Positions 25,945 to 36,049 of a stretch of 64,000 bases of DNA are shown in pieces. Positions within the stretch are counted from its first letter, which is position 1. The number at the start of each line of letters is the position of its first letter. The stretch spans positions 286,367-350,366 of the forward strand of contig NZ_FODN01000002.1 of NCBI RefSeq assembly GCF_900110375.1. The letters run 5' to 3'. The notes under the pieces were generated by a model that worked only from the letters and a program-made list of their open reading frames with translations, searched no databases and had not been told where the DNA came from. Source of the stretch: Flavobacterium sinopsychrotolerans. GTDB lineage: Bacteria > Bacteroidota > Bacteroidia > Flavobacteriales > Flavobacteriaceae. The position numbers and the translations under genes are program-made.

Positions 25945-25974
25945 CAAATATAGAAATGAAATTCGATTATTCAA
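25945..25974 (-). promoter_or_regulatory. trp operon promoter
   Basis: On the minus strand TTG (complement of 25972-25974), a 19-base spacer and TATATTTG (complement of 25945-25952). Exact consensus. The transcript starts only about 12 bases before the leader peptide ATG. Confidence 0.75.
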
Positions 25975-26157
25975 AAATTTATTGCGTTAAAAAAAAATAA
26001 AATTAGATATTTTTTGTTAAATAAATTTTTAGGTTTGAATTTATAAAAAAAGCAAACCTAAAAAAAAACATACTAACGTTAAAAAAAGCAATCCTGAATG
26101 TTACAATCAATAAAATAGGGTAATTCCGTTATTCAAAATTTGAAAGCACTTTAGACT

Positions 26158-27435
26158 TTAATTACCACTGACTACTATGGGGTCAACTTTTAGCCTAAAA
26201 TCAAAGGTTTTTTTAGGGTTGGACTCTTTAAAGAGTGCCGAATGACTTGTCTTAGAGTATTCAATAGAAAAGGATTCATTGCTATACCAATTTTTTATTT
26301 CCGGATCATTAGCAGGTATTTCGCTTTGAATACCTCCATCACAGTTATTAATGAGTACTGTTTGTAAATTAATTTTAGCCAAATTAGCTGAAATATTAGC
26401 TATTTTGCCTTCTAATAAAATGCAGTTTTTAAATCCGGAAACAACACTGTTATTTAAACTAAAATAACTTTTGTCTTTAATGTAAATGGCTTCTCGAACT
26501 AACCCTTGATTGTTTTCTTCTAAATTTGCCAAAGTAATATTTGTAGCAGTTATTTTGGTCAGTTTTTTGGTTACATCTGCATTTTCAATTTTATCAAAAG
26601 AGTCGATTTCAAAGCATCTGGAACCAGAAACATCTGATGAAAACGGATAACGAATAGCAAGACTATTGCTAATGTTGCATTGTGCACCTTGCGTAAAATC
26701 AAAATCATCATCAGTTGCTCTAAATGAAATAATATTATCAAAATTTACATCTCCACCATAACACTCATAAGAATCATCATTGGAATAACTGATTTGAATA
26801 AAATTAAATTTAGTTTTTCGACCAACACCTGCCAATGATAAGCCATTAAGTTCTTTCAGAGCATTAAGTTTTCTTCCGGAGAATTCGATACGTACATATT
26901 TTAAAATACCGGAATTGCTATCCTGATTTTGTCCTCCATAATGGTTTGCCATTGGGTCTAAATTAAAGTCCAAAAATCCTACTCCGCCAATTTTGTTTAT
27001 TGGAGCTTCTCCCATTATAATAATGCCTCCCCAATCTCCCGGTTTTCTGGCAGAAATTTCTCTATTAGAAGTAAAAACAATCGGGTCTGTTTGTTCACCT
27101 TCGGCCATTATTTTAGAGCCTTTTGATATTACCAGAGTGCCGCATGTTTCTACATCGCCACGTATAACAGTTCCTGGCTCAATGGTTAAGACAGCATTAT
27201 TTGTGATGTATACAACACCAATTAATCTATAAGTATTTTTTTTATATAGTGTAAGGTCGCTATCAATTACACCAGTCAAAATGTTTGTAGTCTCAGGGTA
27301 CTCTGCAGCTGTAGGTTTAAAATTAGTCCAATTCCCCATCCAATTTGTGTCACCGATAATGCCTTTTATTTGTTGGGCATTTATTGTCATGCTATTTATC
27401 AAACAGATTATAGAAATAAATATTGTTTTTTTCAT
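26158..27435 (-). CDS. Secreted right-handed beta-helix-like protein
   Basis: Exported 425-residue protein with a signal peptide (residues 1-20, ending NAQQ). The body shows repeated short beta-strand turns typical of parallel beta-helix proteins (TNNAVLTIEPGTVIRGD, GTLVISKGSKIMAEG, DPIVFTSNREIS, GDWGGIIIMGEAPIN) and resembles the many Bacteroidetes surface proteins with IEPGTVIRG motifs. No T9SS C-terminal domain is visible, and no catalytic residues are identifiable, so it may be a binding or surface protein. It has its own transcription unit, with a long palindrome about 60-80 bases upstream. Confidence 0.7.
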   Translation of the reverse strand: MKKTIFISIICLINSMTINAQQIKGIIGDTNWMGNWTNFKPTAAEYPETTNILTGVIDSDLTLYKKNTYRLIGVVYITNNAVLTIEPGTVIRGDVETCGTLVISKGSKIMAEGEQTDPIVFTSNREISARKPGDWGGIIIMGEAPINKIGGVGFLDFNLDPMANHYGGQNQDSNSGILKYVRIEFSGRKLNALKELNGLSLAGVGRKTKFNFIQISYSNDDSYECYGGDVNFDNIISFRATDDDFDFTQGAQCNISNSLAIRYPFSSDVSGSRCFEIDSFDKIENADVTKKLTKITATNITLANLEENNQGLVREAIYIKDKSYFSLNNSVVSGFKNCILLEGKIANISANLAKINLQTVLINNCDGGIQSEIPANDPEIKNWYSNESFSIEYSKTSHSALFKESNPKKTFDFRLKVDPIVVSGN

Positions 27436-27490
27436 AATTAAATTTTGTTAGTGAAATATTAGAAAGATATTTGTTTATAAAGATTTACAT

Positions 27491-27517
27491 TATGTTTTTT
27501 GGGTAACAAAAAACATA
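27491..27517. promoter_or_regulatory. Palindrome upstream of beta-helix gene
   Basis: Perfect 11-bp arms TATGTTTTTTG (27491-27501) / CAAAAAACATA (27507-27517) with a 5-base centre, 56 bases upstream of the start codon. Either an operator or the foldback of a leader transcript. The rest of the 27436-27825 gap holds only the yceI terminator and nothing else recognised. Confidence 0.4.
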
Positions 27518-27724
27518 GTATTCATTTTTATGAGTTTTATGATTTGTTTATTTTTCAAAATTAAGCAGGTTGTGTTAACTGAATAAGCATTGAATATTAA
27601 CGATATGTTACTATAGGATTTATTATGTAAATTTTTGATATCACTACAAATTCAAGATTTAAAATCTAAAATTCAATTATTTCTAAACCAAATTCATTAT
27701 GTTGTTTTACATTAAATTTTAAAT

Positions 27725-27765
27725 AAAAAAAAGCCCTTGTTTTACACAAGGGCTTAATTTTTTAA
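27725..27765 (-). terminator. Terminator of marR-nitroreductase-yceI operon
   Basis: 10-bp stem AAGCCCTTGT (27731-27740) / ACAAGGGCTT (27746-27755), 5-base loop, followed on the minus strand by a U-run. Confidence 0.8.
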
Positions 27766-27825
27766 ATGATTTAAAGTCGCAGCAATTACTTGTTACGGTT
27801 TTAAAATATCACTTCTGAGATGAAA

Positions 27826-28395
27826 TTAGAATTTCAAGGCTACAGCTAAATTGAAATCATCATTGATTGCTTTGTCTCCTAAGCTGTCAAAGAAACTTCC
27901 AGAACCATATTTAATATCGTATTTTGTTCTGTCAATTTTTACATTAGTTGTAGCTGTATTAGCAGTTGTAGTTAAATCAAAAGTAACTGGTTTAGTGATT
28001 CCTTTAATTGTTAAGTCTCCAGTCACAGTGTATACATTAGGAGCTTTAGTAACTAATTTTTTGAAAACTAAAGTTGCTGTTGCAAATTTATCAGTTCCAA
28101 AAAAGTCATCAGCTTTCAAGTGACCTTCTAGTTTTTCTTTACCTTGACCAGCTTTTAAGTCAGTAACTACAATTGAATTCATGTCTACATTGAATGTACC
28201 ACCAACTAATTTTTTTCCTTTGAAAACTAAAGCACCATCTTTAAGGTTGATTGCACCTTCATGTTGTCCTGTTACTTTTTTTCCAGTCCAGTTGATAGAA
28301 CTTTTTGCAGCATCAACTTTTTTAGTTTGTGCTGTAACTGATACAGTAGATAAAACTACTACTAATGCCAATGCGATTGATTTGAAATTTTTCAT
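27826..28395 (-). CDS. YceI family protein
   Basis: Periplasmic lipocalin-like protein of the YceI family, which bind polyisoprenoid or similar hydrophobic molecules. A signal peptide covers residues 1-22 (ending SVTAQ). The body has the expected pattern: SSINWTGKKVTGQHEGAINL, GGTFNVDMNSI, HLKADDFF, the VTGDLTIKGITKPVTFD signature, and IDRTKYDIKYGSGSFF at the end. Length, 189 residues, is typical. It is the last gene of a MarR-nitroreductase-YceI operon, an arrangement seen repeatedly in flavobacteria, suggesting a shared stress or redox role. Confidence 0.92.
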   Translation of the reverse strand: MKNFKSIALALVVVLSTVSVTAQTKKVDAAKSSINWTGKKVTGQHEGAINLKDGALVFKGKKLVGGTFNVDMNSIVVTDLKAGQGKEKLEGHLKADDFFGTDKFATATLVFKKLVTKAPNVYTVTGDLTIKGITKPVTFDLTTTANTATTNVKIDRTKYDIKYGSGSFFDSLGDKAINDDFNLAVALKF

Positions 28396-28442
28396 GTGTT
28401 TGATTTTGAATTTAGATTAATATTTAATTTTGAACTAGTAAT

Positions 28443-29075
28443 TTATAATGTGATGAATAAATCTTCGTTTGATTTTCTAACTTTTTTGTAATGTTGCGTT
28501 GCATCCTCATCATGTCTGTATCCAAGGGTTGCAATTAAAGTAGCATTTAGTCCTAATTTGTCAAGCCCTAATATTTCATTAACCTGAGCAGGAACAAAAC
28601 CTTCCATTGGAGTAGCGTCTATCTTAAGTTCAGCTGCTACATTCAATAGATTTCCTAAAGCTAAATAGGTTTGTTTTGCTGTCCAAATATTTTTTTCTTC
28701 GTCAGAAAGAGAAATAATTTTAGATTTCATAAAATCCCCATAACCAGCTAAAGCTTCAATTGGAGTATTTCTGGTTTGACTTATGTTTTTGATATAATCA
28801 TCTATAGCCAAATCATCAAGATTCGTTTCATTAGCAAAAATGATTAAGTGTGAAGCTTCAACAATTTGCGATTGTCCCCAAGCTGCCGGTTGAAGATTTG
28901 CTCTCAATTCTGGATTTTCAACGATAATAACCTTATACGGTTGCAATCCATAAGATGAAGAACTCAAACGAATGGCTTCTTTTAAAGTATTTAAATCTTC
29001 AGTTGTTATTTTTTTTGTTGCATCAAATTTTTTTGTTGCATATCTCCAATTTTGATTTTCTAGGAAAGTACTCAT
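28443..29075 (-). CDS. NAD(P)H-dependent nitroreductase family oxidoreductase
   Basis: FMN-dependent oxidoreductase of the NfsB/FRase I type, reducing nitro compounds or quinones with NAD(P)H. FMN-contact segments are visible: YATKKFDATKKI near the start, RLSSSSYGLQPYKVIIV, and KIDATPMEGFVPAQVNEILGLDKLGLNATLIATLGYRHDED (read as two conserved blocks). Length, 210 residues, matches NfsB (217). It lies 12 bases after the marR-like gene, which probably represses it in response to an electrophile or phenolic ligand, and 47 bases before yceI. Confidence 0.92.
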   Translation of the reverse strand: MSTFLENQNWRYATKKFDATKKITTEDLNTLKEAIRLSSSSYGLQPYKVIIVENPELRANLQPAAWGQSQIVEASHLIIFANETNLDDLAIDDYIKNISQTRNTPIEALAGYGDFMKSKIISLSDEEKNIWTAKQTYLALGNLLNVAAELKIDATPMEGFVPAQVNEILGLDKLGLNATLIATLGYRHDEDATQHYKKVRKSNEDLFITL

Positions 29076-29087
29076 AATGTATTCTAT

Positions 29088-29543
29088 TTATTGATTTCTA
29101 TATTTTTCTAACAGATGATTTAATTGATTTATCTCTTCAGCATTTAAATTTTTTGAAAAAAACTGCTCGTGTGCAATCACTTTTGGATCTAATGCGGCTA
29201 AAACATCTAATCCTTTTTGTGTAATTAGCACTTCTATTTTGCGTCTGTTTTCAGGACATACTTTTCGAGTGACTAAATCCTTCAACAATAACTTATCTAC
29301 TAATCGGGTAGTGTTACTGGTTTTGGCTAACATCCGTTCTTGAATCACGCACATGTTTGCCGGATTTCCTTTTTGACCTCTTAATATTCGGAGTACATTA
29401 TATTGCTCTCCGGAAATTTCATGAGGTTTTAATATTTCATTAAAATTTTCTGTAATCACATTTTGTGTATACAAAACATTTAGAATAATTTTTTTGGAAT
29501 TATCCATTGGAACAGTCGATTTTAAAATTTCTTCAATTTTCAT
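29088..29543 (-). CDS. MarR family transcriptional regulator
   Basis: Winged-helix repressor of 151 residues. The recognition region is ERMLAKTSNTTRLVDKLLLKDLVTR, followed by the wing RKVCPENRRKIEVLITQKG with the usual D/N-R-R-hydrophobic pattern. N- and C-terminal helices form the dimer interface. A single Cys (NMCVIQ) lies before the recognition helix and could be redox-active as in OhrR-like relatives, but this is speculative. First gene of the operon with nitroreductase and yceI. The palindrome TTGTATATACAA lies upstream. Confidence 0.9.
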   Translation of the reverse strand: MKIEEILKSTVPMDNSKKIILNVLYTQNVITENFNEILKPHEISGEQYNVLRILRGQKGNPANMCVIQERMLAKTSNTTRLVDKLLLKDLVTRKVCPENRRKIEVLITQKGLDVLAALDPKVIAHEQFFSKNLNAEEINQLNHLLEKYRNQ

Positions 29544-29590
29544 ATTTGTATATATGTAATTTGTTGGTACAAATGTAACATATTTTATAG

Positions 29591-29602
29591 TTGTATATAC
29601 AA
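29591..29602. promoter_or_regulatory. MarR operator-like palindrome
   Basis: Perfect 12-bp palindrome TTGTATATACAA about 50 bases upstream of the marR start, with a partial copy (TTGTATATATGTAA) at 29546-29559 next to the start codon. Two such sites fit autorepression by a MarR dimer. A -7-like TACATTTG (complement of 29570-29577) lies between them, but its TTG spacing (22) is too long. The remainder of the 29544-29856 gap shows no clear signal. Confidence 0.45.
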
Positions 29603-29856
29603 ATGTGAATTAAATTTTTGTTAAATTAATTTCAATACAGTATTAATAGATTTTTTAGATTCCTTTTTGATTAGAAAAAGTTAAAACTAAAAACTAATAT
29701 TTATTAATTTTTAAGGAGTACTTACCATAAATTAAGCCATACTATTTTTTAGTTTGACAGTTTTACTAGCAACATAAATTTTGGTTTTTCAATAAAGTTT
29801 TTTTCGTAGTAATTAAATGGTTTGAAAATAGTTGTTTAAAAAATAAAACTGGAAGA

Positions 29857-32800
29857 ATGAGGAGTGTTAAAATTATAGTTTTGATTATCAAAGCTTTTTT
29901 CATTTCTAATTATATTTTTATTATATTTAACACTTATCTGAATAAAATGAGTATGAATAAAGTTAAACCTACGTATGATGATTTACTCAAGAAAACAAAA
30001 GATCAAGAATTAGAAATAAATAGATTATTAGAAAAACAATCATCATTATCTAGTTTCAAATTCTTCATAGAAGAGTCAAATGATTTAGTATGTATAGTTG
30101 GAACAGATGCTTTTTTCAAAGAGATTAACCCCGCTTTTTTGGAAATTTTAGGATATTCAAAAGAAGAATTATTAAACAATTCTTTAGTCCGTCTTTTACA
30201 CCCTGAAGATCTTGAAAGATCTTTACAAGAGATTGGTAGTCTCTCTCTGGGAAACCCTACAATGAATTTTGAGAATAGATTTCAAAAAAAGAATGGCGAA
30301 TATGTTACTATTCAGTGGACTGCAAACGCTATTTCTGAAGAAAATATTTATGCAATAGGTAGAGATGTTTCAGAAATAAAAAAAAATCAAGAACATTTAA
30401 TTACAAATGAGAAATTATTAAACGAAGCCCAAAAAATTGCTAAAATAGGAAGTTGGGAATTTAATTTAATAAATAAAAAAATGATTTGGTCTAAGGAATT
30501 GTATTCGATTTATGAAATCGATATGAAACAGGACCAGAATTTGTTTCAGGAGTTTTTAAATCTTTTTTCAAAAGAGGACGTAGCATTTTTTCTAAATATG
30601 ATTGATCAATCGATACTAGATAAAAAACAATTTGAAGTGCAACAAAGCGTCATTTTATCAAATGATAACAGAAAATGGATACATGCAATTGTAATTCCAT
30701 TGATGGACAATGATGGAAATGTTTTTGCACTAAGAGGAAATACACAAGATATCACTCTGAAAAAACAAATTGAGGAATCAATAAAAGAGCAAGAAGCCGC
30801 AGTATTAGATTATAAATTGAAATTAATTGAACAAGAAAGCAACGCTAAGTTTAAGAATTATATAGAAAACGCACCAGACGGAGTTTTTGTCTTGGATGAA
30901 AAAGGAAATTATATAGATGTAAACCATGCTGCAACTGTATTAACAGGGTATTCAAGAAAAGAGTTATTGACAATGAAGTTTGGTAATTTGTCATCTCAAG
31001 AATCTCAGGTAGAATTATATAGAGAATTTCAAGTTCTTTTAGATAAAGGGACTGCTAAAAAAGAGTTTAAAACTATTCAGAAGAAAGGGGAGATTAAATG
31101 GTGGTCTGTTGAGGCAGTAAGGCTTTCTGAAAATCGTTTTCTAGGTTTTGTTAAAGATATAACAGAGACCAAAAAAGTAATTGAAACTTTAAAGGATGAA
31201 AGAGACAAGTTTGCTAAAATTGCGGTGACTTCACCCGGTTTAATTTATTCAATGCGTCAAAATAAAGATGGCTCCTTATGTTATCCCTACGCCAGCAATG
31301 CTATCGAGAAAATTTATGGTTTTACTTATGATGAAATAAAAGAGGATGCTAATGTCATTTTTTCATTGATTCACCCTGATGACCTTGATTTTGTTATGCA
31401 AAGTATAATTGCCACTAAATCAAATTTAATTCCTCTCAAAGGGCAGTATCGATATTTTCACCCCAAAAAAGGCTTAGTGTGGCATGATATGAATTCCTTA
31501 CCAGTAGTTGAACCGGAAGGAACAGTAATTTGTCACGGAATTATTACTGATATCACCGAAACAATTGTGGCTAGACAAAAACTCGTTAAAGCCAATCGAC
31601 TTTATTCATTTATCAGCCAGATTAACCAGATGATAGTCCGCACGACTGATCAAGAAACCTTGTTTACAGAAGCGTGTAATATAGCTATAGACTTCGGTAA
31701 GTTTAGAATGGCATGGATAGGACTAATAGACGAGAGTACTCATAAACTATTTCCAGGAATGATTGCAGGTGAAAGCAATGACTATTTATCCATCATAAAA
31801 ACCATTTCTGTTGAGGACATTCCTGAGGGAAGAGGTCCAATAGGTTTAGCATTGAGAAAAGGTAAATCTATTGTTTGTAATGATATTGAAAACGATGCAA
31901 TGATGCAACCTTGGCGAAAAGAAGCTTTAGAGCGAGGTTATTTTTCATCCATGGCAGTTCCAATAAAAAAATTCGGAAAGGTAATTGGCGCTTTTTCTTT
32001 TTATTCGGATGAGAAAAACTTTTTTGATGATGAGGAAATTGCTTTATTAGAAGAAGCAACGGGCGATGTGGCTTTTGCATTAGAAATTTTTGAAAAAGAA
32101 GCTTTACGCAAAAAAGCTGAAGAAGACATATTTGAAAGTGAGCAAAGATATCATACACTGACCGAAGTTTCTCCCGTGGGAATTTTTCGCACGGATGTAA
32201 CGGGTTATACCACTTATGTTAATTCTCGTTGGTGTCAAATTTCCGGACTGTCTTTTGAAGAAGCTTTAGGGAACGGTTGGCTTAAAGCAGTTCATGAAGA
32301 AGATAAAAAAACATTATTTGCAGGATGGGAAAATGCATCGAATAATAAAGAAATGTCATTTTCAGAATATCGTTTTGTTCGTCATGACGGATCAATAGCT
32401 TGGGTTATAGGTCAGGCCATTCCTGAAAAAAATGCTAGAAACGAAATTGTGGGTTATATCGGTACAATTACAGATATTACCGAACGTAAGATTGCAGAGG
32501 GCCTAATTTTAAAAGAAAAAAAACTTTCTGAAACTGTAATCGATAATTTACCGGGTATTTTTTACCTCTACAATAAATCTGGGAATTTTGTAAAATGGAA
32601 CCGAAATTTTGAGACTATCACAGGTTACGATTATGATGAAATAGCTCAAATGAAACCTACAGATTTTTTTGATGGAGAAGAAAAGCTAAAAGTAGAAACT
32701 AGGATTAAAGACGTATTTAAAGCAAAATCACCTGGTATTGAAGTTGAATTTTTTACGAAAAACAAAAATAAAATACCCTATTATATTAATTCTTTAGTTA

Positions 32801-35589
32801 TAGAGTACGAAGGTGAAAAATGTCTTTTGGGAATGGGAATTGATCTTACCGAAAGAAAAAAAGCCGAAGAAAAAATAAAAAGAGCCAATGAACGATTTGA
32901 AATGATTTCTGCTGCTACAAACGATGCTGTTTTTGAAGTGGATTTATTGACAGGAGAAAGTTGGAATAACAAAACATTTATTGATCTTTTGGGTTTTGGC
33001 AGCAGTGAACCCAATGGAATTAAGAACACTACTATATGGCGATCTAAAGTTCATCCTGAAGACAGAGAAAGAGTTATTAAAAAATTAGAAGATTCCTATG
33101 CCGGAACTACAAATTTATGGTCAGATGAATTTCGTTTTCAAAAAGCGGATGGTAGTTATGGTATATTTTACGATAGAGGATTTATATCTAGGGATGAATC
33201 TGGAAAAGCAATTCGTTTGATTGGAGCATTAACAGAAATTACCGAATTAAAGAATGTTAAGGAGGAACTGATCAATAGCGAAGAAAAATATAGAAGTCTT
33301 ATAGAACAAGCCTCAGATGCTATCTTTATTAATGATATTTCAGGATATTTACTCGATGTAAATGAAAGTGCCTGTGTTATGCTAGGATATACTAAAGAGG
33401 AACTTTGTACAAAAAACGTAACAGATTTATATACTGAAGAGCAACTGGAAACCAAGCCTATAATGTATAAAGAATTGCTAAATGATGAGCAAACACTTAT
33501 AGAGCGAAATATGCTGCATAGCGATGGGACACTGATCTCAGTTGAGATTACTGCAAAAATGATTTCTGATGGTCGTATTGTAGCGATAGTTAGGGATGTA
33601 AGCGAGCGTAAAAAGAGAGAAGAGGAGTTTAAAAAAATGCACAAAAAACTGGAGGCAATACACGAGGCTATTCCTGATTTACTGTTTGAAGTAGATATTA
33701 ATGGTAGAATTTATAACTACCATTCCCGTCGTGATGATTTGTTAGCAATGCCTGCGAATTTATTTGTTGGTAAAATATTTTCCGAAGTATTGCCTCCTGA
33801 AGTAGCTGATTTGTGTTTATCCGCAATTAAGGAAGCCTCTGAAAAAGGGTTCTCAAACGGAAGACAATATTTCTTGCAACTGCCTACTGGTAAACATTGG
33901 TTTGAACTTTCAATAGCACCTATGCAGGAAAATACAGATCATGATATTCACTTCATTTGTCTTTCCCGTGATATTACAGATGCAAAAGAAGCTGATATTG
34001 CACTGCTGAAAAGTGAGGAACGATACCGTGGCTTATTAAACAATCTGGATGCAGGTATTGTAGTCCATGCTCCTGATACATCCATTATAGTCAATAATGT
34101 AAAAGCAGCTGAATTATTGGGACTAACTGATGATCAAATGAAAGGAATTACAGCCTTTGATCCTGCTTGGAGTTTTTTGAATGAAGATAATTCTGTGATG
34201 TCCATTGAAAGATATCCTGTAAATCAAATTGTTGCTACAAAACAAGCACTTAAAAATTTTACAATTGGTGTGAGTCGTCCCATCACCAATGATATTGTCT
34301 GGCTTTTAATCAATGGCTATCCGGATATTGATGCTAGTGGAGCGATTTATGAAATCGTAATTAGTTTTATTGACATTACGGAACAAAAGTTGATGGAAAT
34401 GGAATTAATAAAAGCTAAAGAACAGGCTGAAGCGGCTAATAAGGCTAAAACTGATTTTCTGGCTAATATGAGTCATGAAATTAGAACTCCATTAAACGGA
34501 ATTATTGGTTTTACTCATTTATTGATGAAATCAAATCTACAGGATAATCTTTTAGAATATATGTCTACTGTTAATGAATCAGCAAAAACGTTAATGCATA
34601 TTGTAAATGATGTTTTGGATTTTTCTAAGATTGAATCCGGTAAACTGGAATTAGACATTGAAGAAGTCAATCTTTTTGAACTAACGAATCAGGTTATTGA
34701 TTTATTTAAACATCAAGCCATTCAGAAAAAGATAAAATTATCTCTAAATATAAGTAACAATGTACCAAAATATATTTTGGCGGACTCTAATAGATTAAAA
34801 CAAATAATAGTGAATTTATTGGGTAACGCCATAAAGTTCACCAATTTTGGGGAAATACGCCTGGACATTGATGAAATCGCTTCAACACATAAAAAATGGT
34901 CAACCATTAGGTTTTCTGTGAAAGATACCGGCATTGGAATAAAAGCTAACAACTATAAAAAAATATTTAATCCATTTGTACAAGAAGACAATTCAACCAA
35001 TAGAAAATTTGGTGGTACAGGATTAGGTTTGTCTATTTCAAATCAGTTATTGGCTTTGATGGATAGTAAAATCCAATTAATCAGTAAATATGGAGATGGA
35101 AGTGATTTTTTCTTTGAAATTAAATTTGAAAAATCAAATCATATCAAAAACAAAGAACTATTACGTATTGAAACAATTAAAGAAAATTCGGATATTCCCA
35201 TTAAAGCACTAAATTATAAAAAGGTTTTAATCGTTGAGGATAATAAAATTAATATGTTCCTAGCAAAAACACTGGTGAAACGAATTATATCAAATTGTAT
35301 TATTTTTGAAGCCAAAGATGGAAATGAGGCCGTGGAGCAATATAAAAAAGAGCAGCCGGATGTTGTTTTAATGGATATTCAAATGCCAAATAAAAACGGA
35401 TATGAAGCAACTAACGAAATCAGAAAACTAAAAGATTCTGAAAATATTCCCATAATTGCAATTACTGCCGGAATAATGGTTGGAGATAAGGAAAAATGCC
35501 TGGAAGCAGGAATGGATGATTACCTGCCTAAACCGATCATTCAATCTGATTTAGAAAAAATACTCTACAAATGGTTGCCTAAAAACTGA
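29857..35589 (+). CDS. Very large multi-PAS hybrid sensor histidine kinase
   Basis: Hybrid two-component sensor of 1,910 residues. Reading along it: PAS-type domains near 67-178, 186-305, 330-435 and 449-570; a GAF domain near 582-755; PAS domains near 762-882, 889-1000, 1010-1135, 1141-1255, 1264-1385 and 1386-1513; then a dimerisation/phosphoacceptor domain ([12 protein letters not shown], His1540), an ATPase domain (N box GNAIKF, DTGIGI, GGTGLGL) near 1600-1720, and a receiver domain with acidic pocket 1794-1795 and phospho-Asp1840. There is no output domain. The first ~25 residues are hydrophobic; if the ATG at 29947 (MSMNKVKP) is the real start, the protein is wholly cytosolic. A partner regulator must take the phosphoryl group. 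The last ~530 residues closely resemble the kinase at 39445. Confidence 0.9.
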   Translation: MRSVKIIVLIIKAFFISNYIFIIFNTYLNKMSMNKVKPTYDDLLKKTKDQELEINRLLEKQSSLSSFKFFIEESNDLVCIVGTDAFFKEINPAFLEILGYSKEELLNNSLVRLLHPEDLERSLQEIGSLSLGNPTMNFENRFQKKNGEYVTIQWTANAISEENIYAIGRDVSEIKKNQEHLITNEKLLNEAQKIAKIGSWEFNLINKKMIWSKELYSIYEIDMKQDQNLFQEFLNLFSKEDVAFFLNMIDQSILDKKQFEVQQSVILSNDNRKWIHAIVIPLMDNDGNVFALRGNTQDITLKKQIEESIKEQEAAVLDYKLKLIEQESNAKFKNYIENAPDGVFVLDEKGNYIDVNHAATVLTGYSRKELLTMKFGNLSSQESQVELYREFQVLLDKGTAKKEFKTIQKKGEIKWWSVEAVRLSENRFLGFVKDITETKKVIETLKDERDKFAKIAVTSPGLIYSMRQNKDGSLCYPYASNAIEKIYGFTYDEIKEDANVIFSLIHPDDLDFVMQSIIATKSNLIPLKGQYRYFHPKKGLVWHDMNSLPVVEPEGTVICHGIITDITETIVARQKLVKANRLYSFISQINQMIVRTTDQETLFTEACNIAIDFGKFRMAWIGLIDESTHKLFPGMIAGESNDYLSIIKTISVEDIPEGRGPIGLALRKGKSIVCNDIENDAMMQPWRKEALERGYFSSMAVPIKKFGKVIGAFSFYSDEKNFFDDEEIALLEEATGDVAFALEIFEKEALRKKAEEDIFESEQRYHTLTEVSPVGIFRTDVTGYTTYVNSRWCQISGLSFEEALGNGWLKAVHEEDKKTLFAGWENASNNKEMSFSEYRFVRHDGSIAWVIGQAIPEKNARNEIVGYIGTITDITERKIAEGLILKEKKLSETVIDNLPGIFYLYNKSGNFVKWNRNFETITGYDYDEIAQMKPTDFFDGEEKLKVETRIKDVFKAKSPGIEVEFFTKNKNKIPYYINSLVIEYEGEKCLLGMGIDLTERKKAEEKIKRANERFEMISAATNDAVFEVDLLTGESWNNKTFIDLLGFGSSEPNGIKNTTIWRSKVHPEDRERVIKKLEDSYAGTTNLWSDEFRFQKADGSYGIFYDRGFISRDESGKAIRLIGALTEITELKNVKEELINSEEKYRSLIEQASDAIFINDISGYLLDVNESACVMLGYTKEELCTKNVTDLYTEEQLETKPIMYKELLNDEQTLIERNMLHSDGTLISVEITAKMISDGRIVAIVRDVSERKKREEEFKKMHKKLEAIHEAIPDLLFEVDINGRIYNYHSRRDDLLAMPANLFVGKIFSEVLPPEVADLCLSAIKEASEKGFSNGRQYFLQLPTGKHWFELSIAPMQENTDHDIHFICLSRDITDAKEADIALLKSEERYRGLLNNLDAGIVVHAPDTSIIVNNVKAAELLGLTDDQMKGITAFDPAWSFLNEDNSVMSIERYPVNQIVATKQALKNFTIGVSRPITNDIVWLLINGYPDIDASGAIYEIVISFIDITEQKLMEMELIKAKEQAEAANKAKTDFLANMSHEIRTPLNGIIGFTHLLMKSNLQDNLLEYMSTVNESAKTLMHIVNDVLDFSKIESGKLELDIEEVNLFELTNQVIDLFKHQAIQKKIKLSLNISNNVPKYILADSNRLKQIIVNLLGNAIKFTNFGEIRLDIDEIASTHKKWSTIRFSVKDTGIGIKANNYKKIFNPFVQEDNSTNRKFGGTGLGLSISNQLLALMDSKIQLISKYGDGSDFFFEIKFEKSNHIKNKELLRIETIKENSDIPIKALNYKKVLIVEDNKINMFLAKTLVKRIISNCIIFEAKDGNEAVEQYKKEQPDVVLMDIQMPNKNGYEATNEIRKLKDSENIPIIAITAGIMVGDKEKCLEAGMDDYLPKPIIQSDLEKILYKWLPKN

Positions 35590-35597
35590 TTTAGTTT

Positions 35598-35633
35598 AAA
35601 AAAAGTGTTTATCTATTGAAACACTTTTTTTTA
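35598..35633 (+). terminator. Terminator after the large hybrid kinase
   Basis: 13-bp stem of A-run+GTGTTT (35598-35610) with AAACAC+T-run (35619-35631), 8-base loop, ending in a T-run. It separates the kinase from the CheB-CheR gene. Confidence 0.8.
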
Positions 35634-36049
35634 TTCAAATTTTAAATCAGGAAGAAGGTATTGTTCTGTTTTTCAGTACTTAGTGTTTTTGTTTTATTTT
35701 TATAATTGTTTAAAATCATTTTTTTTTATTAAATTTAACCTCTATTAGTTGTAATTAAGTTAATTATTTTAATTAAAAATAATTAATGGTCAGATTTTAT
35801 TAAAAATAATGGATTTAATTTAGCTATTAAATTGTATCTTTTTTTTATAAATGTTGAACAATTGTTAAATAATAATGATTTTTTTATAAAAGGACGCATA
35901 GCTTTTAAACCTTTTTACTTTTGCAAAAGTGAGCAAACTCCTGAAAACATATTAAATTAGCCGTGAAAAATGGTTAAAGTAAAAAGAGCAATTTTCATGC
36001 AACATTCAAACTAAACTAATAATTAGGTATAGATAATTCTAATTTTGTA
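35634..36049. other. AT-rich intergenic region
   Basis: About 415 bases of very AT-rich sequence without an open frame. A possible -7 box TACTTTTG at 35916-35923 overlaps the perfect palindrome CTTTTGCAAAAG (35918-35929); no TTG lies at the correct distance. That suggests an activator-dependent promoter for the CheB-CheR gene with a leader of about 115 bases. Nothing else was recognised. Confidence 0.35.
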
